In this document: in pieces, positions 8,895 through 17,101 of the stretch
How positions within the stretch are numbered: position 1 is the stretch's first letter
How the letters are laid out: each line of letters begins with the position of its first letter
Assembly (NCBI GenBank): GCA_001442925.1
Contig: LDXX01000008.1
Span: 1 to 64,000, forward strand
Reading direction: 5' to 3'
DNA from: Candidatus Kryptonium thompsonii
Lineage (GTDB): Bacteria; Bacteroidota; Ignavibacteria; Kryptoniales; Kryptoniaceae
Length of the DNA: 64,000 nt
Notes under the pieces: model-generated
Told to the model about the DNA's origin: nothing
Seen by the model: the letters and a program-made list of their open reading frames with translations, nothing else
Database searches by the model: none
Program-made: the position numbers and the translations under genes

Positions 8895-9473
8895 ATGATC
8901 GACATTGAAAAAACGAGAAATGAAATCGTTGAAATAGCGAAAGATATCTTCGCAAGGTTTGGATTCAAAAAAACGACCGTGGAAGAAATTGCCAAAGCAG
9001 CAAGAAAAACCAAAAGCTCACTTTATTATTACTTCAAAAATAAAGAAGAGATATTTCAAGCAGTCATCGAACAGGAAGCGGAAGTTCTTCGAGAGCGAAT
9101 TAAAAAGGCGATATCCCAAGAAAACACTCCACAAGATAAACTTAGAGCTTACATAATAACAAGAATGAAAGCGCTCAAACAACTTGCAAATTTCTACAGC
9201 GCCATCAAAGATGAATATCTTGAAAATTATAAATTTATCGAGAAATTCAGAGGTAAATACGATGAAGAAGAGAAAAACACGATAAGCCAAATTTTAAAGG
9301 AGGGCATCGCCAAGGGAATTTTTAAAGTAAAAGATGTTGAAATTACAACTACTGCAATTTTAATCGCCCTCAAAGGATTTGAAGCATGGATTTTTCGGGG
9401 CAACACGAGGTGGACGGAAAAAGACATCGACAATCTCCTTGAAATTTTGTTTTACGGGATAACGAGAAAATAA
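8895..9473 (+). CDS. TetR/AcrR-family transcriptional regulator
   Basis: Cytosolic repressor of 192 residues. Residues about 8-55 form the TetR DNA-binding domain: AKDIFARFGFKKTTVEEIAK, then SSLYYYFKNKEEIFQAVI, the usual helix-turn-helix ending in YYYFKNKEE. The C-terminal part is the variable ligand-binding domain. It is the first gene of the cassette with the exporter and sits on top of the dyad at 8857-8889, so it very probably represses itself and the four genes downstream. The inducer is unknown; a lipid or fatty acyl compound would suit the operon. Confidence 0.93.
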   Translation: MIDIEKTRNEIVEIAKDIFARFGFKKTTVEEIAKAARKTKSSLYYYFKNKEEIFQAVIEQEAEVLRERIKKAISQENTPQDKLRAYIITRMKALKQLANFYSAIKDEYLENYKFIEKFRGKYDEEEKNTISQILKEGIAKGIFKVKDVEITTTAILIALKGFEAWIFRGNTRWTEKDIDNLLEILFYGITRK

Positions 9474-9486
9474 AATTAAATAAACG

Positions 9487-11763
9487 ATGAAAAAATATTC
9501 ACATTTCATCATAAAATACAGATGGATATTTATTTCTCTAACCTTTGCCTTAACTCTATTCTTTGCATATTCAATTAAGAAAATAAAAATCAACTCAGAC
9601 TTTACTTCCTATCTCCCTCAAACTGACGAAGCCGTTAAGCTCGCCCGATACATTGGGGACAAATACGGCGGGAATCTAACTGCCATAGTGGCAATTGAAT
9701 CTGCGGACATCTTTGATTATGAAGTGCTTAAAGATATCTACAACTTGACGGAAAAATTAAAATATGTTGAAGGTATCTCCTATGTCACCAGCTTAACAAA
9801 CACAATTGATATAAAGGGAACAGAAGAAGGAATTGAGATAGGGAAGCTAATCAACGAGATACCCGAAGATCCCCAAGAATTAAATAGAATAAAAAATTAT
9901 GTCCTCTCAAAAGATCTGTACAAAAATCTCATATCAAGCGATGCAAAAATCACGCTGATATTATGTAGGTTAAAAGAAGGTGTAGATAAAGAAAGTGTAG
10001 CAAGGGAAATCAAAAAAGTAGTTGAGGCAGAGAGAATCAAGGGAAAAGTTTACTACGGGGGGCTGCCATTTCAGATGATTGATATGAATAAATTGATAAT
10101 TGATGACTTGAAGATATTAACCCCAATGGTCGGGTTTGTAATGCTTGTGATTTTATTTTTGAGCTTTAGGAACCTAAAGGGTGTTATAATACCATTTCTC
10201 AGTGCGGGTTTCAGTATAATCTGGACGCTTGGGCTGATGGCAATCTTAAACATACCATTGACCATAATTTCAAATACAATACCTGTAATTTTAACAGCAA
10301 TTGGAACTGCTTATGGAATACACATCGTAAATAAATACAACGAAATTTTATTTATAACCGACCCCAGAGAAAGAGCCGAAATCACTCTTTCAGAAATTTC
10401 ACTACCAGTGTTCCTTGCTGGGATTACAACAATTGCAGGATTTCTATCGTTTATCTATGGCTCATACTTAACAATGATAAAGGAATTTGGAATTTTTACA
10501 AGCGTCGGTGTTCTATTTTCCCTCATTATATCACTTACATTGATACCCTCAATTTTATCCCTTTTAAAACAAGGTAAAAAAACAAACAAAGTTTCAAAGC
10601 CTCAGCTTGATAAAAAGCCAGCGGTAAAAATCACAAAGTTAATTTCAAAATTAAAATATCCGATTTTGCTTTTTTCGATTTTAATAGTTTTGGCATCTGC
10701 CATTGGAATTTTTAAAATTAACAGAGAAGTTAGCATACTTGAATATTTCAAGCCTGAGACAAATGTAAGGGCTACGGAAGAGATGTTAAAGCGAAATTTT
10801 GGGGGATCGTTGCCTTTGTATGTTTTAGTAAAGGGGGATGTGCAAGACCCGCAAGTTCTACAGGAAATTAAAAAGGTTGAGGATTTTCTGAAATCGCTTG
10901 AAGATGTTCATAACCCACAATCAATTGTTGATATAATTGAAGAGATGAATCATGTAATGGGTGAAGGTAGAAAGATACCTGAAACAAGAGAAAAAATTGC
11001 AAATCTAATTTTTCTGATAGAGGGCGAGGAAATTTTTAATCAACTTGTCTCGCCAGATAAAGATGAGGCGATAATTCAAGCGATGGTGACATATGCAAGC
11101 TCAAATAAAATTTCGGAACTCGTCAATAAAATTCAATCCTACTTTAATTCGGTTTCCGACAAGGGGAACAATGTAAAATTTGAACAAACGGGGATGCCCT
11201 TAATTTATAAACATCTCGACGATGCGATAATCAAAAGTCAAATTCAAAGTTTAATCTTCGCTCTAATCTTTGTCTTCTTAATAATGATATTCCAAACTGG
11301 CTCAATTTCAGGTGGGATTCTTGGGATAATTCCTGTTTCTCTAACAATTGCTGTTATTTATGGATTCATGGGCTATTACGGAATTCCACTTGACATCGCC
11401 ACTGTTTTAATTGCTGGGGTTTCTCTTGGAATGGGAATAGATTATTCAATTCATTTTATGAATAGGTTAAAGGTTGAGCTTGGACAAAGTTATTCTTTTG
11501 AAGAAGCAATAAGTAAGGTTATTGGCACAACGGGTGTTGCGATTCTAATAAACGCCTTGTCAGTTGCCCTTGGCTTTGCAGTGCTTATTTTTGCAAGCGT
11601 GATACCATTGCAAAGATTTGGGATCTTAATTTTACTTACGATGTTTCTATCCAGTGGGGCAACATTGATTTTATTGCCAGCGATAATTCTGACGACGAAA
11701 CCAAAGTTTTTGAAGAAGATGCTTTGTGAAACTGAGGTTGAAAAAGTTAAAACAAATGCATGA
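9487..11763 (+). CDS. MMPL/RND-superfamily lipid or hydrophobe exporter
   Basis: Inner-membrane transporter of 758 residues with the duplicated RND layout: an N-terminal helix, a periplasmic domain of about 170 residues, about six helices (residues 205-360, with GTAYGIHIVNKYNEI), a second helix and periplasmic domain, then a second helix block (580-745, with GVSLGMGIDYSIHFMNRL). The GxxxDY motif in the second block is the proton-relay region of MMPL/HpnN-type proteins. It lacks the long domains of drug-efflux AcrB, and no membrane-fusion protein is nearby. Downstream LolA-like and barrel genes suggest lipid or hydrophobic cargo moving to the outer membrane. Start 13 bases after the regulator gene. 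Confidence 0.88.
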   Translation: MKKYSHFIIKYRWIFISLTFALTLFFAYSIKKIKINSDFTSYLPQTDEAVKLARYIGDKYGGNLTAIVAIESADIFDYEVLKDIYNLTEKLKYVEGISYVTSLTNTIDIKGTEEGIEIGKLINEIPEDPQELNRIKNYVLSKDLYKNLISSDAKITLILCRLKEGVDKESVAREIKKVVEAERIKGKVYYGGLPFQMIDMNKLIIDDLKILTPMVGFVMLVILFLSFRNLKGVIIPFLSAGFSIIWTLGLMAILNIPLTIISNTIPVILTAIGTAYGIHIVNKYNEILFITDPRERAEITLSEISLPVFLAGITTIAGFLSFIYGSYLTMIKEFGIFTSVGVLFSLIISLTLIPSILSLLKQGKKTNKVSKPQLDKKPAVKITKLISKLKYPILLFSILIVLASAIGIFKINREVSILEYFKPETNVRATEEMLKRNFGGSLPLYVLVKGDVQDPQVLQEIKKVEDFLKSLEDVHNPQSIVDIIEEMNHVMGEGRKIPETREKIANLIFLIEGEEIFNQLVSPDKDEAIIQAMVTYASSNKISELVNKIQSYFNSVSDKGNNVKFEQTGMPLIYKHLDDAIIKSQIQSLIFALIFVFLIMIFQTGSISGGILGIIPVSLTIAVIYGFMGYYGIPLDIATVLIAGVSLGMGIDYSIHFMNRLKVELGQSYSFEEAISKVIGTTGVAILINALSVALGFAVLIFASVIPLQRFGILILLTMFLSSGATLILLPAIILTTKPKFLKKMLCETEVEKVKTNA

Positions 11764-11776
11764 AGGAGGAATAAAA

Positions 11777-12508
11777 ATGCGCTACTTAGCCCTTGCATTA
11801 TCATTAGTCTTCACAACAAATATCTTATTTGCACAGCTCACTGCTGTGGAAATTTTAAAAAAGGTTGACGATGTTTCATACGCCCCCAAAGATCAATTCT
11901 ACAAATCAAAGGTTATATTAATAGACAAGAACGGCAAAGAGATGCATCGGGAGGCACTTATGTATCAAAAAGGAACGAACAAGAGACTAGTAAAATTTAC
12001 GGAACCCGCAGATATAAAGGGGATTGGATTTTTATCCCTACCGGAAGATGTAAATTATGTCTATCTTCCAGCTTTCAAGAAAAGTAGACGCATAGCGTCG
12101 CACATCAAAAATCAAAATTTTGCAGGTACAGACTTTACCTATGAAGATATGGAAGCGTTAACTTATTCAGAGAAATGGGAACCAGAGCTTTTAAGAAAAG
12201 ATGAATTTCACTATGTTTTGAAACTAACACCAAGAAAAGGAAGGACAAGTGATTATTCAAAGCTTATCATGTATGCAAGAACAGATAATTTTTACCCTGA
12301 AAAAATCGAATACTATGATAAGGCTGGTAACCTATGCAAAATTTTAACCCGGAGAAGAATTGAAAAAGTTGGTAATTATTGGATAGCTATTGAAACCGAA
12401 ATGAAAGATCTCAGAAAAAACCATACAACTAAACTTATGCTCGAAGACATCAAATTTGACACAAATTTAAGCGATGACATTTTCACATTAAGAAATCTTG
12501 AGAGATAA
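11777..12508 (+). CDS. LolA-like outer-membrane lipoprotein-sorting family protein
   Basis: Periplasmic protein of 243 residues with a signal peptide (MRYLALALSLVFTTNILFAQ). The body, with VNYVYLPAFKKSRRIAS, FTYEDMEALT and a run of antiparallel-strand segments, matches the LolA_like domain found beside MMPL exporters. That fold is an open barrel that binds lipid acyl chains. ATG at 11777 follows AGGAGGAATAAA, so the longer frame from 11726 is rejected; the gene begins 13 bases after the exporter. I infer that it accepts cargo from the MMPL protein and carries it to the outer membrane. It is not the housekeeping LolA. Confidence 0.85.
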   Translation: MRYLALALSLVFTTNILFAQLTAVEILKKVDDVSYAPKDQFYKSKVILIDKNGKEMHREALMYQKGTNKRLVKFTEPADIKGIGFLSLPEDVNYVYLPAFKKSRRIASHIKNQNFAGTDFTYEDMEALTYSEKWEPELLRKDEFHYVLKLTPRKGRTSDYSKLIMYARTDNFYPEKIEYYDKAGNLCKILTRRRIEKVGNYWIAIETEMKDLRKNHTTKLMLEDIKFDTNLSDDIFTLRNLER

Positions 12509-12511
12509 AAA

Positions 12512-13315
12512 ATGAAACAAGCCATTTTATTATTTATCCTTTCACTCTTATGTTTTTTTAACAACTTAACAGCTGATGATTTTAAATTCAGCTCTGAGTA
12601 TCTTGAGTACGATGTTTACTGGAAATTTCTAAATCTCGGGAAGATAAGGGTATGGACAAAGGTTGAAGGTGATAGCATCTATTCAAGAATTCATGTTGAG
12701 TCAAACCCGTATATCTTTTTCGTAAATGTAAACTACACCTTTGAAAGCAAATTTCATAAGGAAAATCCTTTCAACAGCTACCTCAACGTTTATGAGACGA
12801 AAAATGGGCTTCCACTAAAAACAACCTTTTTAAGAAAAGAAAATGAAATAGTCGCAAAACAATTTGATATAAGAAATGGCACAGTTATTGGGCAGAAGTC
12901 AATTCCCTATCCGGATATATATTATCATGGGATAACTGCATTTTTTGTTGCGAGAAAATTGTGTGGTGCTGGGGTTGTGGTTTATCTTCCCCTGTTATTT
13001 GCCACAGAGGAAAAACTTGAGAGACCACCATTTATTATAAAGGTTGAAAAAGTAAGATTTGATTTTTTGGAACAGAAAGAAGATGTAAAAATTTCAGCAT
13101 TTGATTCAGAGGTTCAAACGATCAAATTTAATGGATACGCATCATTTGTAAGTAAGGAATTGGCTGGGATAACAGGTGAATTTAGTGGATGGCTTTCAGA
13201 CGACTGGGCAAGAGTTCCAATCAAAGCAACTTTTAACACTTTTCTCGGTATTGTTCGCCTTGAACTTTCAAAATGGGAAAAAGATAAATGGAAACCACCT
13301 TTAAAAACAAATTGA
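12512..13315 (+). CDS. DUF3108 family periplasmic protein
   Basis: Secreted protein of 267 residues with signal peptide MKQAILLFILSLLCFFNNLTA. It opens with EYLEYDVYWKFLNLGKIRV and ends with GWLSDDWARVPIKATF followed by FLGIVRLEL, which are the two ends of the DUF3108 fold, a LolA/VioE-like half barrel. It starts three bases after the LolA-like gene, so it is surely co-transcribed. Function unknown; a second periplasmic lipid-binding factor is the simplest reading. Confidence 0.8.
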   Translation: MKQAILLFILSLLCFFNNLTADDFKFSSEYLEYDVYWKFLNLGKIRVWTKVEGDSIYSRIHVESNPYIFFVNVNYTFESKFHKENPFNSYLNVYETKNGLPLKTTFLRKENEIVAKQFDIRNGTVIGQKSIPYPDIYYHGITAFFVARKLCGAGVVVYLPLLFATEEKLERPPFIIKVEKVRFDFLEQKEDVKISAFDSEVQTIKFNGYASFVSKELAGITGEFSGWLSDDWARVPIKATFNTFLGIVRLELSKWEKDKWKPPLKTN

Positions 13316-13328
13316 TGCCTGCAAAGGT

Positions 13329-14651
13329 ATGAAAGCGCTCAAAATTATAACTTTGATTTTTATTCAAAGCGCTCTTTTAATTTCTCAAAATCTTCAAATC
13401 GGCGGATACATTCAAGCGGACGACAGAGTGAAACTAAAAGACAAAACCATATCGTGGGAAGAATACCGACTTAACTTAACAGGGCAAGTTGAACTTGAAA
13501 ATGTAAAATTTTACTCTGAAATCTGGGTTAGAAATTTCGGCTCAAGTGATGTTAAAAAAATATCAGACCTTTTAGACAGAAATTATGTCGAACCAGTTGA
13601 CATTAAAATTCGTGAAGCGTATGTTGATGTGAAAGATTTTCTCATTGACAACCTTGATCTTAAGGTTGGAAGGCAAAGAATTGCGTGGGGAACTGCAGAT
13701 AAATTAAACCCAACAGATAACTTGAACCCAGATGACCTTGAAGATATATGGGATTACGGAAGACATCTTGGATCAAACGCAATTAAACTTTCATATTACA
13801 TTGGTGATTTCACCTTCACAAGTGTTTTTATTCCAACATTTACACCTGCTGTTTTGCCTCGTGGTGATTGGGTGAAAATCTTTACAGATGAATTTTTCCC
13901 GGGAGCAATTCAAACCCAGATTCAAACTCAAATTCAAAATCCTGATCCTTCACTTAAAGAAGCATCAAAGTTTGGTCTGAAAATATCAAAAAGAGATATC
14001 CTTGGGTTTGCCTTTTCTTTAAGTTATGTGTACGGAAGAGATGATATCCCAATACCATACAAAGTTTCTGGTAAGTTCAAGGACGGTAAGTTTGTCCCTG
14101 ATTCTGTGCTTTTATTCTTTCCAAAGATGAAAATTGTTGGTTTTGATCTCACTGGTGATATAAAAGGAATTGGCGTCTGGGGAGAAGCTGGAATATTCTA
14201 TCCCGAAGAAGTTATCCTTGAAACTGTAATTTCAAACATCCCAATTCAAAAGAGTGAAACAATCCTTAAAAAAGAAAATTACACAAGGTTTGTCCTTGGT
14301 TTCGATTATACATTTAAAAACGGAATTTATGCTAATGTTCAATATCTTCACGGCTTTCTTCATGAACGGGGGCGTGAAAATTTAAGAAATTACATTGTGT
14401 TTAATTTTGAACGAAAATTTATGAATGACAAAGTCAAATTTAACTTTCTTAGTGGTGGGTTCGAGTTCAAACGAGCGAAAGATGTAAAAAATAATTATGC
14501 ACTGATTTACAATCCGCAGATATCTTATAACCCAATCGATAACTTAGAATTCACCATTGGCGTAAGACTAATTGAAGGTAAGGGCAGGACAACTTTTGGT
14601 AGATTGAGCGATAGGGATGAGATTTATTTAAAGGTCAAATATAGCTTTTAA
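13329..14651 (+). CDS. Outer-membrane beta-barrel protein (DUF1302-like)
   Basis: Predicted outer-membrane barrel of 440 residues with a signal peptide ending near LLISQ and alternating amphipathic strands ending in the aromatic YLKVKYSF. The segment REAYVDVKDFLIDNLDLKVG, then RQRIAWGTADKLNPTDNLNP, is typical of DUF1302 porin-like proteins, which accompany RND exporters in hydrocarbon- and sterol-handling bacteria. A short IQTQ repeat lies in one loop (near residue 200). It is the last gene of the cassette and would be the outer-membrane exit or docking site. Confidence 0.82.
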   Translation: MKALKIITLIFIQSALLISQNLQIGGYIQADDRVKLKDKTISWEEYRLNLTGQVELENVKFYSEIWVRNFGSSDVKKISDLLDRNYVEPVDIKIREAYVDVKDFLIDNLDLKVGRQRIAWGTADKLNPTDNLNPDDLEDIWDYGRHLGSNAIKLSYYIGDFTFTSVFIPTFTPAVLPRGDWVKIFTDEFFPGAIQTQIQTQIQNPDPSLKEASKFGLKISKRDILGFAFSLSYVYGRDDIPIPYKVSGKFKDGKFVPDSVLLFFPKMKIVGFDLTGDIKGIGVWGEAGIFYPEEVILETVISNIPIQKSETILKKENYTRFVLGFDYTFKNGIYANVQYLHGFLHERGRENLRNYIVFNFERKFMNDKVKFNFLSGGFEFKRAKDVKNNYALIYNPQISYNPIDNLEFTIGVRLIEGKGRTTFGRLSDRDEIYLKVKYSF

Positions 14652-14658
14652 TAAATAA

Positions 14659-14678
14659 GGCACGCCTTTCGGCGTGCC
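14659..14678. terminator. Bidirectional terminator between convergent operons
   Basis: GGCACGCC (14659-14666) pairs perfectly with GGCGTGCC (14671-14678) around TTTC. Followed by CTTTT on the plus strand and by an AT-rich run on the minus strand, it can end both the export cassette and the S9 peptidase operon. Confidence 0.85.
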
Positions 14679-14687
14679 CTTTTGAAA

Positions 14688-17084
14688 TTAATCAATCAAA
14701 AATTCGAATTGTGGAAATTTCGAAATTCTAAGCCTCATCTCACCTTTTAAACCTGTAACATCGAAGGCAACCCTAAGTGGATAATACTGCTTTTCATCCT
14801 TCGCATTAATGCTTGCTTTAACATTGCCCACCAGTAATCCTTTAACCCCGCTAACTTCAACGGGAACACCAGCAGGACTTGCAGAAGCGTCGGAAGAGAT
14901 AAGCGTAAAATCACTCAACAAATTTATCTCCAATGGTTTTGCATTCTCTTTTGCCCTGAAAAGGATTTCAACCTCAATAAACTTTTTCGATGTATCGAAG
15001 CCAGAATAATTGACATTTTTATTCGCATTTACCACTTTTATCGCCCATTCATCCGTCTCAACCCATTCATCAACTCGAACAAGTGGTTTTTTCTCTGGTT
15101 CAATTCCAAGAAGATATTTATTAAACCACGCAAGACAACGATAGAATTCGTCTATTCTATGATTTGGCTCTCTAAATCCATGACCCTCACGGGGATAGCG
15201 AACAAATTCAACTGTTTTACCAAGATGTTTCAAAGCTTGATACATTTCCTTTGAATTGCTTATGAAAGTATTTGGATCTTCATCTCCATGCATTATCAAG
15301 ACAGGTGTTTTTATGTTTTTGACATAATAAAATGGCGAACGCTCAAGGTAAATTTTAAGATTATTCCAATAATAATCGCCAAGATAATCAGGCTCCCAGC
15401 TCGGAAGATAAGAGTTGCTGTAATCCGTGATAAGATTGAATATTCCAAACATTGAAACAGCTGCTTTAAATCTATCGGTTTGAGTGATAGCCCAATTCGT
15501 CATATAACCGCCATAACTTCCCCCAAATATGCCGATTTTATTTTCATCTGCGATTTTAAGTTCTTTTACAATGTAATCAATTCCAGCCATTATGTCTTTA
15601 AAATCACCACCACCAAGATCTTTGAAATTAGCTATACCGAACTTGTTTGAATATCCAGAGCTTCCTCTAAAGTTCGGGGCAAAGACAAGATAACCTTCAT
15701 TTGCCCATACTTGAAGATTGTAATACTGACGAAGTATATCTTGAATCCTTCCGTAAGGTCCACCATGAACAGCGACAAGCATCGGATACCTTTTGCCTTG
15801 CTCAAAATTAACAGGTTTTACAAGCACTCCTTCTATCACCCATCCGTCAAAACTCTTCCATCTTATAACGGTTTGCTCGCCGAATGTAAAGTTTTTAAGT
15901 TGTGGATTTAAATCTGTTAATTTCTTTAACTCACCATTTTTCAACACATATACATCTGGAGCACTTGTCTTATCCTCAACAAGGAACGCAAGAACTTTAT
16001 CAGAGACTGCGATATCACCAAAAACTCTTTCGCCACCCAAAAATTCCTTTATCGTCCCATCGTTAATTGAAATTGTGTAAATATGAGTATAAACTCCGCT
16101 CGCAGTTCTTGCATAAATTTTTCCTGGTTCCGACTTTGAGAATTCATAACTTACAATCCCAACATCAAACTTCTCGGTCAAATTTTTAATTTCCCCCGTT
16201 TGCGGATCAGCAATAAAAAGTTCCTCTTGCGAATATGTAAACTTTGGGTCAAGATCAGCAACGAAAGCTATATATTTACCATCGGGAGACCATTTCGGTT
16301 GCCTTTCCCCACCTGGTCTTTTCGTGAGTTGCTTTGATTTCCCTGTTTCAACTTCTAAGAGCCAAAGATCAAATTTTTTGCTATCATCAATATCACCCGT
16401 ATAGTTTGTGTTATAAACGACAAATTTCCCGTCGGGAGAAACATCAAATTGTTCAATCCCATAATCCCCAGTAAAAATTTTTCTTTCCTTTTTTGTCTTT
16501 ACATCAACAATATAAAATTCCTTCCGATACTTTTCTTTATCAACAACAGTTGGGTCAAATTTTAACTTTTTATCTCGTTCCTTCTTCTCTTTTTCGGGCT
16601 TGGGGAGCGTCTCCTGTGTCAGATAAAGTATATTTTTACCATCAGGCATCCATTGAAATGAAATTACACCCTCAGGGGCATTTGTCAATTTGAAAGCCTC
16701 ACCACCATCAACTGGAAGAAGCCATATTTGATTTTTCGTCTCCTTTTCCTGTGGATCTGATTTACGGTTTGATATGAAAGCTATAAATTTGCCATCAGGA
16801 GAAAACTTTGGATTTCTTTCATCTTCGTTTGAAAATGTTAACTGTCTTACCTCACCAGTTTCCACCGAAGCAAGGTAAAGATCTGTTCTGTATTTGCTTT
16901 CTTCGAAATCAGCTTTTGAAAGCACAAAGACAACACTTTTTCCATCCAGAGAAATATCCATTTGGGAAACTACATTAATTGAAAGCATATCACGGATTGT
17001 AAACTTTTTCTGCTGAGTTTGTGCAAATGTGAAACAAAGCAATGAAAAAACTATGACAAGAAAAAATAAGATTCCTTTTCTCAT
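14688..17084 (-). CDS. Secreted S9 prolyl-oligopeptidase-family serine peptidase
   Basis: Exported peptidase of 798 residues with signal peptide (cut near TFAQ). A beta-propeller of PD40-type repeats (SPDGKFIAFISNRK and similar) covers about residues 40-380. An alpha/beta-hydrolase domain carries the triad: Ser at about 523 in GGSYGGYMTN, Asp at about 600 in MHGDEDPNTF, and His at about 633 in PREGHGFREP. It resembles acylaminoacyl or dipeptidyl peptidases. About 130 residues after the hydrolase form an extra beta-rich, Ig-like domain not needed for the fold. Start supported by GGAGGAAGAAC before ATG. It follows the CBM9-DUF5916 gene by 17 bases. Probable role: breakdown of peptides in the periplasm or outside the cell. 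Confidence 0.92.
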   Translation of the reverse strand: MRKGILFFLVIVFSLLCFTFAQTQQKKFTIRDMLSINVVSQMDISLDGKSVVFVLSKADFEESKYRTDLYLASVETGEVRQLTFSNEDERNPKFSPDGKFIAFISNRKSDPQEKETKNQIWLLPVDGGEAFKLTNAPEGVISFQWMPDGKNILYLTQETLPKPEKEKKERDKKLKFDPTVVDKEKYRKEFYIVDVKTKKERKIFTGDYGIEQFDVSPDGKFVVYNTNYTGDIDDSKKFDLWLLEVETGKSKQLTKRPGGERQPKWSPDGKYIAFVADLDPKFTYSQEELFIADPQTGEIKNLTEKFDVGIVSYEFSKSEPGKIYARTASGVYTHIYTISINDGTIKEFLGGERVFGDIAVSDKVLAFLVEDKTSAPDVYVLKNGELKKLTDLNPQLKNFTFGEQTVIRWKSFDGWVIEGVLVKPVNFEQGKRYPMLVAVHGGPYGRIQDILRQYYNLQVWANEGYLVFAPNFRGSSGYSNKFGIANFKDLGGGDFKDIMAGIDYIVKELKIADENKIGIFGGSYGGYMTNWAITQTDRFKAAVSMFGIFNLITDYSNSYLPSWEPDYLGDYYWNNLKIYLERSPFYYVKNIKTPVLIMHGDEDPNTFISNSKEMYQALKHLGKTVEFVRYPREGHGFREPNHRIDEFYRCLAWFNKYLLGIEPEKKPLVRVDEWVETDEWAIKVVNANKNVNYSGFDTSKKFIEVEILFRAKENAKPLEINLLSDFTLISSDASASPAGVPVEVSGVKGLLVGNVKASINAKDEKQYYPLRVAFDVTGLKGEMRLRISKFPQFEFLID

Positions 17085-17101
17085 GTTCTTCCTCCGTTTG
17101 T

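Noticed and set aside
9487-11763. AcrB-type drug efflux pump
   Set aside because: No membrane-fusion protein or TolC neighbour, and the length (758) and domain order fit MMPL exporters.
11726-11776. Longer start for the LolA-like protein
   Set aside because: Would precede the signal peptide and overlap the exporter; AGGAGG lies in front of 11777.
13905-13945. Direct repeats of about 12 bases in the DUF1302-like gene
   Set aside because: They encode a short IQTQ loop and stay in frame; too short and imperfect for a mobile or CRISPR-type element.
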